Shown piece by piece: positions 26,005 through 34,402 of a stretch of DNA of 64,000 bases. The stretch's first letter is position 1. Each line of letters begins with the position of its first letter. Origin of the DNA: Pseudomonas petrae (GTDB lineage: Bacteria; Pseudomonadota; Gammaproteobacteria; Pseudomonadales; Pseudomonadaceae); the NCBI RefSeq assembly GCF_021728295.1, contig NZ_JAKJXE010000017.1:1-64000 (forward strand), given 5' to 3'. The position numbers and the translations under genes were made by a program. Under the pieces are notes generated by a model. It was not told the DNA's origin and searched no databases. It worked only from the letters and a program-made list of their open reading frames with translations.

Positions 26005-27588
26005 ATGCCTACCGTTCTCGGTCAGAACTTCATCGGCGGCGCCCGCAGCGGCCTCGGCGAAGCACGCCATAAAAGCCTCGACGCCACCACTGGCGAAGCA
26101 CTGCCTTACACCTTCCATCAGGCCACCGACGCGGAAATCGACGCCGCTGCCTCGGCCGCCAAAGACGCCTTCCTTGAATTCCGCCAGTTGAGCCCGGCGC
26201 GCCGCGCTGAATTCCTCGATGCCATCGCTGACGAACTCGACGCCCTGGGCGATGACTTCGTTGCCCTCGTTTGCCAGGAAACCGCGCTGCCGGCCGGTCG
26301 TATCCAGGGCGAGCGTGGCCGTACCTCCGGCCAGATGCGCCTGTTCGCCAAAGTCCTGCGTCGTGGTGACTTCCTGGGCGCGCGTATCGACCAGGCACTG
26401 CCGGATCGCAAGCCGCTGCCACGTGTCGATCTGCGCCAGCAGCGCATCGGCGTCGGCCCGGTGGCCGTGTTCGGCGCCAGCAACTTCCCCCTCGCGTTCT
26501 CTACAGCGGGCGGCGACACCGCCTCGGCACTGGCGGCCGGTTGCCCGGTAGTCGTGAAAGCCCACAGCGGGCACATGGCGACTGCCGATCTGGTGGGCAA
26601 CGCCATCGTTCGCGCCGCCGAGAAGACCGGCATGCCAAAAGGCGTGTTCAACATGATTTTCGGCAGCGGCGTCGGCGAAGGCCTGGTCAAGCACCCGGCC
26701 ATTCAAGCGGTCGGTTTCACCGGTTCGCTGCACGGCGGCAACGCCCTGTGCAAACTGGCGTCCGAGCGTCCGCAGCCGATCCCGGTGTTCGCCGAGATGT
26801 CCAGCATCAACCCGGTGGTCCTGCTGCCAGGCGCACTGACGGCACGCGGCACCGCCATTGCCGGCGAGCTTGCGGCCTCCGTGGTCATGGGCGCAGGTCA
26901 GTTCTGCACCAACCCGGGCGTGGTCATAGGCATTCGCTCCCCTGCTTTGACCGCGTTCACCGAGCAACTGACCGAGCACATGGGCGGTCAGCCACCTCAG
27001 ACCATGCTCAACGAAGGCGGCCTGCGCAGCTACAGCAAAGGCGTCGAGAAGCTGCTGGCGCACAAGAGCATCACGCACCTGGCAGGCAAGCCGCAGGAAG
27101 GCAAGCAGGCCCAGGCTCAACTGTTCAAGGCTGACGTCAGCATGTTGCTCAACGGCGACGAGCTGCTCCAGGAAGAAGTGTTCGGCCCGACCACGCTGCT
27201 GATCGAAGTAGCGGACGACGCTGAACTGAAAGCCGCACTGCTGGCCCTGCGCGGTCAGCTGACCGCCACGCTGATCGGCGAAACCGCCGACCTGCAGAAG
27301 TACCAGTGGCTGGTGCCGGTGCTGGAAGAGAAAGTCGGCCGCATCCTGGTCAACGGCTACCCGACCGGTGTCGAGGTGTCTGACGCCATGGTTCACGGCG
27401 GTCCTTACCCGGCGACCTCCGATGCGCGCGGTACCTCGGTGGGCACCCTGGCAATCGATCGTTTCCTGCGCCCGGTCTGCTACCAGAACTACCCGGACAG
27501 CCTGCTGCCGGCCGCTCTGCAAAACGCCAACCCGCTGGGGCTCAAGCGCCTGGTGAACGGCGAGTGGAGCACCGACGTCATCGCGTGA
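26005..27588 (+). CDS. Alpha-ketoglutaric semialdehyde (2,5-dioxovalerate) dehydrogenase
   Basis: A 527-aa aldehyde dehydrogenase of the KGSADH subgroup, which oxidises 2,5-dioxopentanoate to 2-oxoglutarate as the last step of several sugar-acid and hydroxyproline pathways. Catalytic residues are visible: Asn160 in GASNFP, Lys185 in VVKAHSGH, Glu264 in FAEMSS and the nucleophile Cys301 in GQFCTNPG. An AGGAGAA ribosome binding site precedes the ATG. A strong terminator follows. No dehydratase for the same pathway lies beside it, so the sugar acid or amino acid source is unknown. Confidence 0.88.
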   Translation: MPTVLGQNFIGGARSGLGEARHKSLDATTGEALPYTFHQATDAEIDAAASAAKDAFLEFRQLSPARRAEFLDAIADELDALGDDFVALVCQETALPAGRIQGERGRTSGQMRLFAKVLRRGDFLGARIDQALPDRKPLPRVDLRQQRIGVGPVAVFGASNFPLAFSTAGGDTASALAAGCPVVVKAHSGHMATADLVGNAIVRAAEKTGMPKGVFNMIFGSGVGEGLVKHPAIQAVGFTGSLHGGNALCKLASERPQPIPVFAEMSSINPVVLLPGALTARGTAIAGELAASVVMGAGQFCTNPGVVIGIRSPALTAFTEQLTEHMGGQPPQTMLNEGGLRSYSKGVEKLLAHKSITHLAGKPQEGKQAQAQLFKADVSMLLNGDELLQEEVFGPTTLLIEVADDAELKAALLALRGQLTATLIGETADLQKYQWLVPVLEEKVGRILVNGYPTGVEVSDAMVHGGPYPATSDARGTSVGTLAIDRFLRPVCYQNYPDSLLPAALQNANPLGLKRLVNGEWSTDVIA

Positions 27589-27629
27589 TGATGGGGCCTC
27601 ATTAATAAGGTCCAGTTTGTCAGGTAATG

Positions 27630-27670
27630 AAAAACGGCGCGACCCTGTGAGGGGCCGCGCCGTTTTTTTT
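27630..27670 (+). terminator. Rho-independent terminator after the aldehyde dehydrogenase gene
   Basis: A stem of AACGGCGCG paired with CGCGCCGTT, extended by G-C pairs, with a run of eight T after it and A residues before it. The A and T runs could make it work in both directions. Confidence 0.9.
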
Positions 27671-27751
27671 GCCCTGTGTTTGGCAGGGAACGTTGCCAGT
27701 GGGCGATTGGCTGACTAGCATCTCGCGCCATCTCGCTGTGGAAACCTGAAC

Positions 27752-28096
27752 ATGAATGAAGAACTGAGCATCATCGATTTGCAGGAAGGCACCGGGAAGG
27801 CCGTCGTCAAAGGCGCGCTGATCACCACGCAATACAGCGGCACCCTGGAAGACGGCACAGTGTTCGACTCCTCCTGGGAGCGCGGCAAGCCGTTTCAGTG
27901 CGTCATCGGCAGCGGGCGGGTGATCAAGGGCTGGGACATCGGGCTGATGGGCATGAAGGTCGGCGGCAAACGCACGCTGCGGGTGCCTGCGGCGCTGGCG
28001 TACGGGGAGCGTTCGATGGGCGCCCACATCAAACCGCATTCAGATCTGGTCTTTGAAATTGAACTGCTGGAAGTGCTGACGCGGGATGATGAATAG
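27752..28096 (+). CDS. FKBP-type peptidyl-prolyl cis-trans isomerase
   Basis: A 114-aa single-domain FKBP that catalyses cis-trans isomerisation of prolyl bonds. The FKBP signatures are visible: DGTVFDSSW, VIKGWDIGLMGMKVGGKR and PAALAYGERSMG, with the C-terminal strand LVFEIELLEV. There is no signal peptide, so it is cytoplasmic, and no SlyD-like insert or metal-binding tail. The gene follows a terminator and ends before a REP; it is not part of the secretion cluster, which is convergent with it. Confidence 0.93.
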   Translation: MNEELSIIDLQEGTGKAVVKGALITTQYSGTLEDGTVFDSSWERGKPFQCVIGSGRVIKGWDIGLMGMKVGGKRTLRVPAALAYGERSMGAHIKPHSDLVFEIELLEVLTRDDE

Positions 28097-28136
28097 TCAC
28101 GCCTGGCCCTGACCCTGTAGGAGCACACGCGCTCCT

Positions 28137-28165
28137 GGTAGGACCAGGCTTTAGCCTGGAAAGCG
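28137..28165. repeat. Diverged REP palindrome
   Basis: ggaccaggctttagcctgg is a REP variant in which the stem bases changed in a compensating way (CCAGGCT/AGCCTGG). It marks the end of the convergent FKBP and kinase genes. Confidence 0.65.
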
Positions 28166-28194
28166 TTGGATCTCGCACCGCACAACTGATGGCC

Positions 28195-29217
28195 TCACCG
28201 AGAAGGGCGGATCTTCCTGCGCCACGGCCAGGACGAGGGGGCGATGAACGCGTCACGCATTTGCCCCGCCGTGATCGCGCGTGCACCGGCGTCAAAAGCG
28301 AGCGCGGTTCGCAAGGCAGGCCAACCGTGCCTGGGTAAGTGGCAGGGCGGTTTCAACGCAGACCCCAGGTGCTGATCCCGGGCCTGGGTCGAGGGCAGAT
28401 GGCGAAAGGGATGCTTGCCGCTTGCCAGTTCGTAGATGACACACGCCACCGCGTAGATGTCAGCGCATGCCGAAAGCTGCCGGTGTTCAAGCAGTTCAGG
28501 TGCGGCGTATCCCGGCGTCCAGGCGTTGAAACGCTCGCGGCTCAGGTGCGGTAGGCCGGCCAGCACGCCCTCCTCGGCCCTGCCAAGGCCGAAGTCGAAC
28601 AGGCGCACACCCTTCTCGCTGAGCATGACGTTGCTCGGTTTCATATCCCCGTGAACAACGCCGCAGGCGTGGGCGTAAGCCAAGGCGTCCAGCAATGGCA
28701 GCACGATGTCTTGCAGTTCTTTCCACGGCAGCCCCAACGGCCGCTCGCAGAGTAGTTTGTCCAGCGTCAGGCCTCGCATCAGTTCCATGGTGATGAAGGC
28801 GCGCTCGCAGCTGGTGTCGACGTGAAACCCGTGCACACGCAGCACGTTGTCGTGCCGAAGGTATCGGGTGATGCAGAACTCGCTGTAGAGCACGGCGCTG
28901 GCGTCCGGCGATTCGGCGAAGTCTTCGTTGAGGACTTTGAGCGCGACATACGGGTCAGGGTCCCCGTACTGCTCGGCCAGCAGATCTCGAGCGCGGTAGA
29001 CCGCTCCCATACCGCCGGCGCCAAGCAGCCGCTCAATGCAGTAACGGCCTGCCAGAACCTCGGGCATCGTGCTGAAGCCGGATGGGGCGGACGTGCGAGC
29101 GGGTTCAAGCTCTTTCGACTCAGCGAAGGCGAAGTAGGTGAGATCGCCGGGCGGGTCATCGCCGGGGGGAGCAACGAGTGCCTGTCCAGCGGGATCTGTT
29201 TGCAGGGGATCGGTCAT
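28195..29217 (-). CDS. stk1: T6SS-associated serine/threonine protein kinase (Stk1 type)
   Basis: A 340-aa Hanks-type kinase, last gene of the T6SS operon. Kinase motifs: GAGGMG at 66-71, VALK with Lys94, catalytic loop HGDMKPSN at 189-196 with Asp191, and DFG at 208-210. The usual HRD is HGD, making this a non-RD kinase. There is no C-terminal membrane helix or periplasmic domain, unlike PpkA of HSI-1. It overlaps the phosphatase gene by 4 bases (ATGA). By analogy with HSI-2 the kinase and phosphatase probably control T6SS through phosphorylation of the FHA protein; this is inferred from the cluster order. Confidence 0.9.
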   Translation of the reverse strand: MTDPLQTDPAGQALVAPPGDDPPGDLTYFAFAESKELEPARTSAPSGFSTMPEVLAGRYCIERLLGAGGMGAVYRARDLLAEQYGDPDPYVALKVLNEDFAESPDASAVLYSEFCITRYLRHDNVLRVHGFHVDTSCERAFITMELMRGLTLDKLLCERPLGLPWKELQDIVLPLLDALAYAHACGVVHGDMKPSNVMLSEKGVRLFDFGLGRAEEGVLAGLPHLSRERFNAWTPGYAAPELLEHRQLSACADIYAVACVIYELASGKHPFRHLPSTQARDQHLGSALKPPCHLPRHGWPALRTALAFDAGARAITAGQMRDAFIAPSSWPWRRKIRPSR

Positions 29218-29942
29218 CCGCGAATCACCACAGCCGTCAGATTATCTCGGGCGGCGCCACGCAATGCGTCATCGAACAGGCGCTCGAGCGCCATTGCCGG
29301 CAGAGCGAGATTCAATGCGCGGCCCAATGCATCGCTACTCAACCCCTGATACAAACCGTCGCTGCACAGCAGGAACGCATCGCCCGGAAACACCTCAAGT
29401 TCCAGCACCTCCAGCGTCAGTTGCTCGGCAGCGCCTACCGCGCGGGTCAAGGCGTGTGCTCCCGGGTAGGCCCGGGCCTGTCGAGCATTCATCTGTCGTT
29501 CGTCGATCAGTTGCTGTTGCAGCGAATGGTCTCGGGACAGCTGGTACAGGCGCTGACCGCGCCACAAATAGCAGCGGCTGTCGCCCGCCCATACACAGGC
29601 CGCCCGGTTTTCCTCCACAAGAAGTGCGACCACCGTGCTGCCGATGATGCTGTCCTGTCGGCCTGCACTGACGGTCAGCTCCTGGCCCAGCCGCCGGTTC
29701 AGCCAGTGCAGGCACTGTCTAATGCCGATAAGCCTGTCATCGAAGTTTTCGTGCACCGGCAGCTCCGCCAGACTGGCGACGATCATCTGGCTGGCGATAT
29801 CGCCCCCCTGGTGGCCGCCCATGCCATCAGCGACCACCCACAGTCCCTGCTCGGGACACTCCAGACATGCATCTTCGTTACGTTCCCGCACCTTGCCGGC
29901 GTGGGTCCGCGCAGCGCTGCGCCAATGGGCGGCGACCGGCAT
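29214..29942 (-). CDS. stp1: T6SS-associated PP2C-type serine/threonine phosphatase (Stp1 type)
   Basis: A 242-aa PPM/PP2C phosphatase expected to reverse the kinase's action. The metal-binding motifs VRERNEDA and VVADGMGGHQGG are intact, and SDGLYQGL and DNLTAV carry the later Asp ligands. The ATG at 29942 overlaps the tssM stop by one base; an upstream frame lies inside tssM and is rejected. The gene order tssM-stp1-stk1 is the same as in P. aeruginosa HSI-2. Confidence 0.92.
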   Translation of the reverse strand: MPVAAHWRSAARTHAGKVRERNEDACLECPEQGLWVVADGMGGHQGGDIASQMIVASLAELPVHENFDDRLIGIRQCLHWLNRRLGQELTVSAGRQDSIIGSTVVALLVEENRAACVWAGDSRCYLWRGQRLYQLSRDHSLQQQLIDERQMNARQARAYPGAHALTRAVGAAEQLTLEVLELEVFPGDAFLLCSDGLYQGLSSDALGRALNLALPAMALERLFDDALRGAARDNLTAVVIRG

Positions 29943-32900
29943 CAGAGTTGTGCCGGCATGCGGAAGCTGCGCAGCACGCTCATGTCGAATGGGTTCGGCG
30001 AGCGCTGGCTCGTCAACAGGTAGCTGGCACGCAGTCCCCCCACGTCGGCCTTCAGTACCAGCACGTCGCGACCGGTCAGCTCCTCCCGCTGCATCGAATC
30101 CAGCAAACGGAACAACGACCACGGCCCTGAGCTTTCTTCGATACCCAATGGGCGGCCAATCATTCTGTCGAGCACCAGACTGGTTCGACCGGCCTGCGCA
30201 TCGGTGGGCCACTTGAATGACACCGGGACGATCGGGCCGTGGCGGTATTCGAGGGTCATGTCGCCCAGCTTGAATTCGGAACGACTGACAGAAGAGTCCA
30301 GGGTATGGGGCTCAAGTTTGAACTGCACCTGAGGCTCGGCCGGGTTGTCCGCAAAGAACCCCTGTCGGATGACCCTGGCGGCGCTCATCTGATCGAGATA
30401 CGGCCGAGAGATGGGCAGGCTTTGCCCGTCGATACTGCGCAGACGATAACTGCCCTTCTCGCCACTCACGAACGGCCGCAGGAATCCGTCGAAGAAGCGG
30501 TCTGCAACGCCCTGAACCTTGAAGAACTCGCGAAAATCACCGAGTGCGACGTCGCTGGCACTGTCGGCCTTGAACGGATAACGCTTGCCGATCGCCTTGG
30601 CGTAAAAACTGTACACTTCACTCTGGTAGTGCTGGTTCACGTGTTGATACGCGTCGCGAAGCACCAACCGCCACGCGTCCTCGGCCAGGGTATTGAACCA
30701 CGCGCCCACCGGACGCGGCAGGCGACTGGATGCCGCACGCAAAGTGCCCAGCGCATCACGCTGCCCGCCCATGCGTGACTTGGCCATGTCGAACGCAGCC
30801 TGCTCCGGCGAGCTGGCCCTGCCCAGACTGGCCATCTGCATTTGCAGCTCGTTGACCACTGCCAGAACGGGCATCAGATCGGCCGTCGGGCCGTCTTTTT
30901 CGTCGAGCAACCGGTGCAACGGATCAAACCGGTTTTGCAGTGATTTTCGCGCGGTATCCGGGACGGATGCACTCAACGCTTCAGAGGCTTGACTGGACGC
31001 GGCGATCGCCAGTTTGCCGGCTTTGCCACCCTTGTCCGCCAACTGCGCGGTGGCATCGACGGCGTTTGTCAGTGCCTCGGCAACAGGCGTGAAGCGGGTG
31101 TTCTCGCGTACTTCCCTGAGCAGGTTGATCACCGGTGAATGGGCCGACGTCAGGCCAGCCAGCTGCTCGGCACTGTCGGCAAAATCGTAGGGCCCGGGCA
31201 GCTCGACCGCGCTCACCGCCTCGCCCCAGTAATCGGCGTAATCGCGGAAATAAAGCTGCTCAAGTTCAACCATCAAACGCCGCAAGTCCATGTCACTGAG
31301 GCCGGCGCCTTCGCCGAGTACCCAATTGTCCCGCAGGATATCGGCCACCACCCGGGAGCCTTGCACCGAAAAATACTGCTCGTAGCCCTGTCGGGTGTAG
31401 AACCCCGGAATCACATAATCGGCACCGACGAACAGCGCTGCCTGCGGCCCGAGGTGCTGGTCGAAACTGTAATCCGGCAAGTTGCCGGCCTGCTCGCGCA
31501 GCATCCGGTAGACGACGTTCGCCAGGGACTCACCGCGCAGCACCTGCCGTGCCTGCGCCACGCGTTGATCATTGAGGGCATGGACGAAGGGCAGCTTCAG
31601 CAACCGTTCGAAGTGGCTGTTCAGACCGTTTTGCGCAACGGCATTGCCGGGGTACAGCTCGGACCAGGCAGCAGCGACCCGTTCCTTGAGCCACGCCGCA
31701 TCACGCCGGTCTTTCATGCCCAGCATCAAATAGGCGCGCAGGCTTTTGAGCAGGCCCTCCCGATTTTCCAGGTTGGCGGCAATCTGTCCTTCCAGCATCG
31801 TCGCCACCTGAGGCAAGAGCAGCCGTTCCAGCTCGCGCTCATAAGCGCTTTCAACGACCGGGTTGACCGCTTCGCCTTGATAAAGGCCGCCACGCGCCGG
31901 GTAACCGACATCGCCTTTGCCTGGGAAAACCTGGGTCGCCGCATAGCCGGTGTCTAACACTTTCAGCGCTGCGAAAAGATCATCCTGGGCCTTTTTTGCC
32001 GACCGCTGTTCGGCCCAGGTTCTAGCAAGGGCGCTCACACCGTCGAGGCGTTCATAGTTGCCGGAAAAACTCACGGCCCAGAGGCTGCCGAACAGCGCGA
32101 GTGACGCCAGCGCGCCTAGATATAGCGCGCGCTGGCCCCAATGAATACGGCTGCGCTCGCGCATGTCCAGGCCCGCAAGGTCCGCCTCCGGGAAGATAAC
32201 CCTGCTGAGCAGGTGATTGATGAAACGCGATCGGCCGCTGCCCAGTGTCGGCAGCGTTCCTGTGCTCATCCCCGGAGTATCCCCCCTGCCGACAGCGGGC
32301 GCGTGCATGTCCTGTTCAAAGCCTGGCGCGCTGGTGAGGTAGAAGCCCCGCAACTGGCTGGCTGACTGATAGCGATTGCCAGTGAACGCCAGTTCCACAA
32401 ACACGCACACGCGCTCGCCGATTCGACTGAGTTGATGGGGGAAGTCGAGAATGCCGCCACGGCGCGAGGTATCCCGCTCTTGATGGATGCGGGTGATCAC
32501 CTGGCTGTTCAGCCGAACCAGCAGTTCGCCGAATTCGTTGCGCAGCACGTCGGTGTCGGTGCCGCTCTGGCCTTTCCGGAAGGTGGTACCGAGGACCTGA
32601 TCACTTTCCTCTCGGGTCAGTTGATCGAAAAACGCGTCGAAGCCCGGAAGGCTGTCGGCCTTGCTCAACACAAGGTAGACCGGCACCTCGACGTGCAGCT
32701 TCTGATTCACCTCCTGCAACCGCGTACGCACCTGCCGGGCGAGGGTCTCGAGTTCAGGGTCACCGCCGTCGAGCAGCGTGTCGACAGGGAGTGTGACGAG
32801 TACGCCATTCAGAGGTCGGTTGCGGCGATATCTGCGCAGCAGGTCAAGCAGCGTGCACCAGGCGCTGCGGTCGATGTCGGCGCTCGGCTGGGTCAGGTAA

Positions 32901-33469
32901 CGGCCTGCGGTATCGACGAGCACGGCGTTGTTGGCAAAATACCAGTCGCAGTGGTGAGTGCCTCGAGGGTCACGGGTGAGTCTGCGCTCGACCTTGTTGA
33001 GCGGAAACTCGAGCCCTGAAAAGTCCAGCAGGCTGGTCTTGCCGCTGCCCTCGGGTCCGATCAGCAGGTACCACGGCAACTCGGTGCGCCAGTGTTCGCT
33101 GCGGCCGCGATACAGGCTTGAGGTCTTGAGTGTTTTCAGCGCGTCCTTGAAACGCGTCGTCAGTTCAGCCTGTTCCTCGTCGATCTGATCGTCGCGCAGG
33201 AGGCGCGCCTGACCGTCTTCGCTGGCCTCGACCGCTTTCTTGCGCTCCCCCGCACGCCAGCTGACATAGACCATGGCAAGGCCCCAGAGCAGGAACAGGG
33301 AACTGATGGTCAACAGGCGAGAGGTAGGACCCTCCCAGAACTTGCGATCGTCAACCGCCAGGGCTGGCCCGACGAACCAGACCATCAGCGCCACGAGCAA
33401 TACCAGCAGCAGCGTCCACACCCACGTCTGACGCAAAAGCGCGCCGGTTTTCTTGAAAAGGTTTTTCAT
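29942..33469 (-). CDS. tssM: T6SS membrane complex protein TssM (IcmF family)
   Basis: A 1175-aa inner-membrane protein that with TssL and TssJ forms the trans-envelope complex. Hydrophobic segments lie near 15-35, 52-70 and about 420-445. A Walker A motif GPEGSGKT is at 138-145, so this is an ATPase-competent TssM. The large C-terminal periplasmic part includes the IcmF-related and C-terminal DUF1215-type regions. The ATG at 33469 is chosen because it starts the family's N-terminal MKNLFKK; the frame continues upstream into the tssL repeat region, which is not plausible. Confidence 0.95.
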   Translation of the reverse strand: MKNLFKKTGALLRQTWVWTLLLVLLVALMVWFVGPALAVDDRKFWEGPTSRLLTISSLFLLWGLAMVYVSWRAGERKKAVEASEDGQARLLRDDQIDEEQAELTTRFKDALKTLKTSSLYRGRSEHWRTELPWYLLIGPEGSGKTSLLDFSGLEFPLNKVERRLTRDPRGTHHCDWYFANNAVLVDTAGRYLTQPSADIDRSAWCTLLDLLRRYRRNRPLNGVLVTLPVDTLLDGGDPELETLARQVRTRLQEVNQKLHVEVPVYLVLSKADSLPGFDAFFDQLTREESDQVLGTTFRKGQSGTDTDVLRNEFGELLVRLNSQVITRIHQERDTSRRGGILDFPHQLSRIGERVCVFVELAFTGNRYQSASQLRGFYLTSAPGFEQDMHAPAVGRGDTPGMSTGTLPTLGSGRSRFINHLLSRVIFPEADLAGLDMRERSRIHWGQRALYLGALASLALFGSLWAVSFSGNYERLDGVSALARTWAEQRSAKKAQDDLFAALKVLDTGYAATQVFPGKGDVGYPARGGLYQGEAVNPVVESAYERELERLLLPQVATMLEGQIAANLENREGLLKSLRAYLMLGMKDRRDAAWLKERVAAAWSELYPGNAVAQNGLNSHFERLLKLPFVHALNDQRVAQARQVLRGESLANVVYRMLREQAGNLPDYSFDQHLGPQAALFVGADYVIPGFYTRQGYEQYFSVQGSRVVADILRDNWVLGEGAGLSDMDLRRLMVELEQLYFRDYADYWGEAVSAVELPGPYDFADSAEQLAGLTSAHSPVINLLREVRENTRFTPVAEALTNAVDATAQLADKGGKAGKLAIAASSQASEALSASVPDTARKSLQNRFDPLHRLLDEKDGPTADLMPVLAVVNELQMQMASLGRASSPEQAAFDMAKSRMGGQRDALGTLRAASSRLPRPVGAWFNTLAEDAWRLVLRDAYQHVNQHYQSEVYSFYAKAIGKRYPFKADSASDVALGDFREFFKVQGVADRFFDGFLRPFVSGEKGSYRLRSIDGQSLPISRPYLDQMSAARVIRQGFFADNPAEPQVQFKLEPHTLDSSVSRSEFKLGDMTLEYRHGPIVPVSFKWPTDAQAGRTSLVLDRMIGRPLGIEESSGPWSLFRLLDSMQREELTGRDVLVLKADVGGLRASYLLTSQRSPNPFDMSVLRSFRMPAQL

Positions 33470-33482
33470 CACACGTCTCTGT

Positions 33483-34397
33483 TTACGGCTGCGGCCACGA
33501 TTGCGCTTGGTGCGGTTGCGGTTGCGGTTGCGGTTGCGGGTGAACGGCAGGCTGATCAAACGGCTGATAAGGTTGCAGGACGGCGTTCCGGTGCTCGCCC
33601 AGCACCCAGGCGAAGCCCGAATACATCACGATCAGACAGACCAGGGTGAAGCCCACTACCATCCAGCTGGGCACGATGCGCACCAGGTTGCGGCGCTGGT
33701 TGCTCAGGCCTTCCCAGTGGGGCGACAGCTCACGAGGCGCATCACCGCGCAGCTGACGAATTTGTCGATAAACCGCGTCGCGAATGTTTTCGAGTTCCTG
33801 CACGCCGCGGGTCTGCACCCGGTAGCGGCCCTCGAAACCCAGCGACAGGCACAGGTACATCAGCTCCAGCATCGACAGATGCTTCACCGGGTTTTTCGAG
33901 AGTCGATCCAGCAGCTGGAAGAACTTTTCGCCACCGAAGGTTTCTTGGTGAAACCTGCTGAGCAGGCTCATCTGTGACCACTCGCTTTCGTTGCCCCAGC
34001 CGCTCGTTACCACGGCCTCATCCAGCGCAGTGCAAAGCACATAGCGGGCGCCCGCGACCTGACTGTTCTCGGCGCCGTTGTGCAGCGCGCGTGCTTCAAA
34101 GGATTTCATCACGCGGGTCAGATGCTCGTGGAGCGCGCTCATGTCTTGCGGGAGGTCACCGCGCTTGAGCCGTACAACCTCGGACAACAGCTCCGATGCC
34201 GCGGCCACAAGCGGGTTCATGCCGACATTGAACGTCTGCGCCGGGCGCAGGCGCGCAGCGTAGATCATGCGTTCTTCCAGCTGCTCGAAGCGCGGCGGCG
34301 GCGTGGAATCCGTGATCGGCTTCGATGCCGGGCCATGACCCTGCCGGCTGACCAGAACGGTTTTGTGGTCCTGGCGGTAATCGTTATCCTTGATCAT
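33483..34397 (-). CDS. tssL: T6SS membrane complex protein TssL (DotU/IcmH family)
   Basis: A 304-aa protein with a cytoplasmic DotU domain (FNVGMNPLVAAASELL near the start, TALDEAVVTSGWG in the middle) and one C-terminal membrane segment around 243-266. There is no fused OmpA-like peptidoglycan-binding domain. The short periplasmic tail ends in a Pro-Gln repeat (PQPQPQPQP) coded by a tandem hexanucleotide (33511-33540), which is unusual. The gene is 6 bases past tssK and 13 bases before tssM. Confidence 0.95.
   Translation of the reverse strand: MIKDNDYRQDHKTVLVSRQGHGPASKPITDSTPPPRFEQLEERMIYAARLRPAQTFNVGMNPLVAAASELLSEVVRLKRGDLPQDMSALHEHLTRVMKSFEARALHNGAENSQVAGARYVLCTALDEAVVTSGWGNESEWSQMSLLSRFHQETFGGEKFFQLLDRLSKNPVKHLSMLELMYLCLSLGFEGRYRVQTRGVQELENIRDAVYRQIRQLRGDAPRELSPHWEGLSNQRRNLVRIVPSWMVVGFTLVCLIVMYSGFAWVLGEHRNAVLQPYQPFDQPAVHPQPQPQPQPHQAQSWPQP
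33511..33540. repeat. Hexanucleotide repeat in the tssL 3' end
   Basis: Four perfect TGCGGT units and one TGCGGG unit on the plus strand, coding Pro-Gln repeats in tssL. Changes in unit number would stay in frame. Confidence 0.9.
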
Positions 34398-34402
34398 GGC
34401 GG

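Noticed and set aside
25927..27522. A 531-codon frame opposite the aldehyde dehydrogenase
   Set aside because: It lies over a gene with full active-site motifs; the antisense product is His/Gln/Arg-rich with no similarity.
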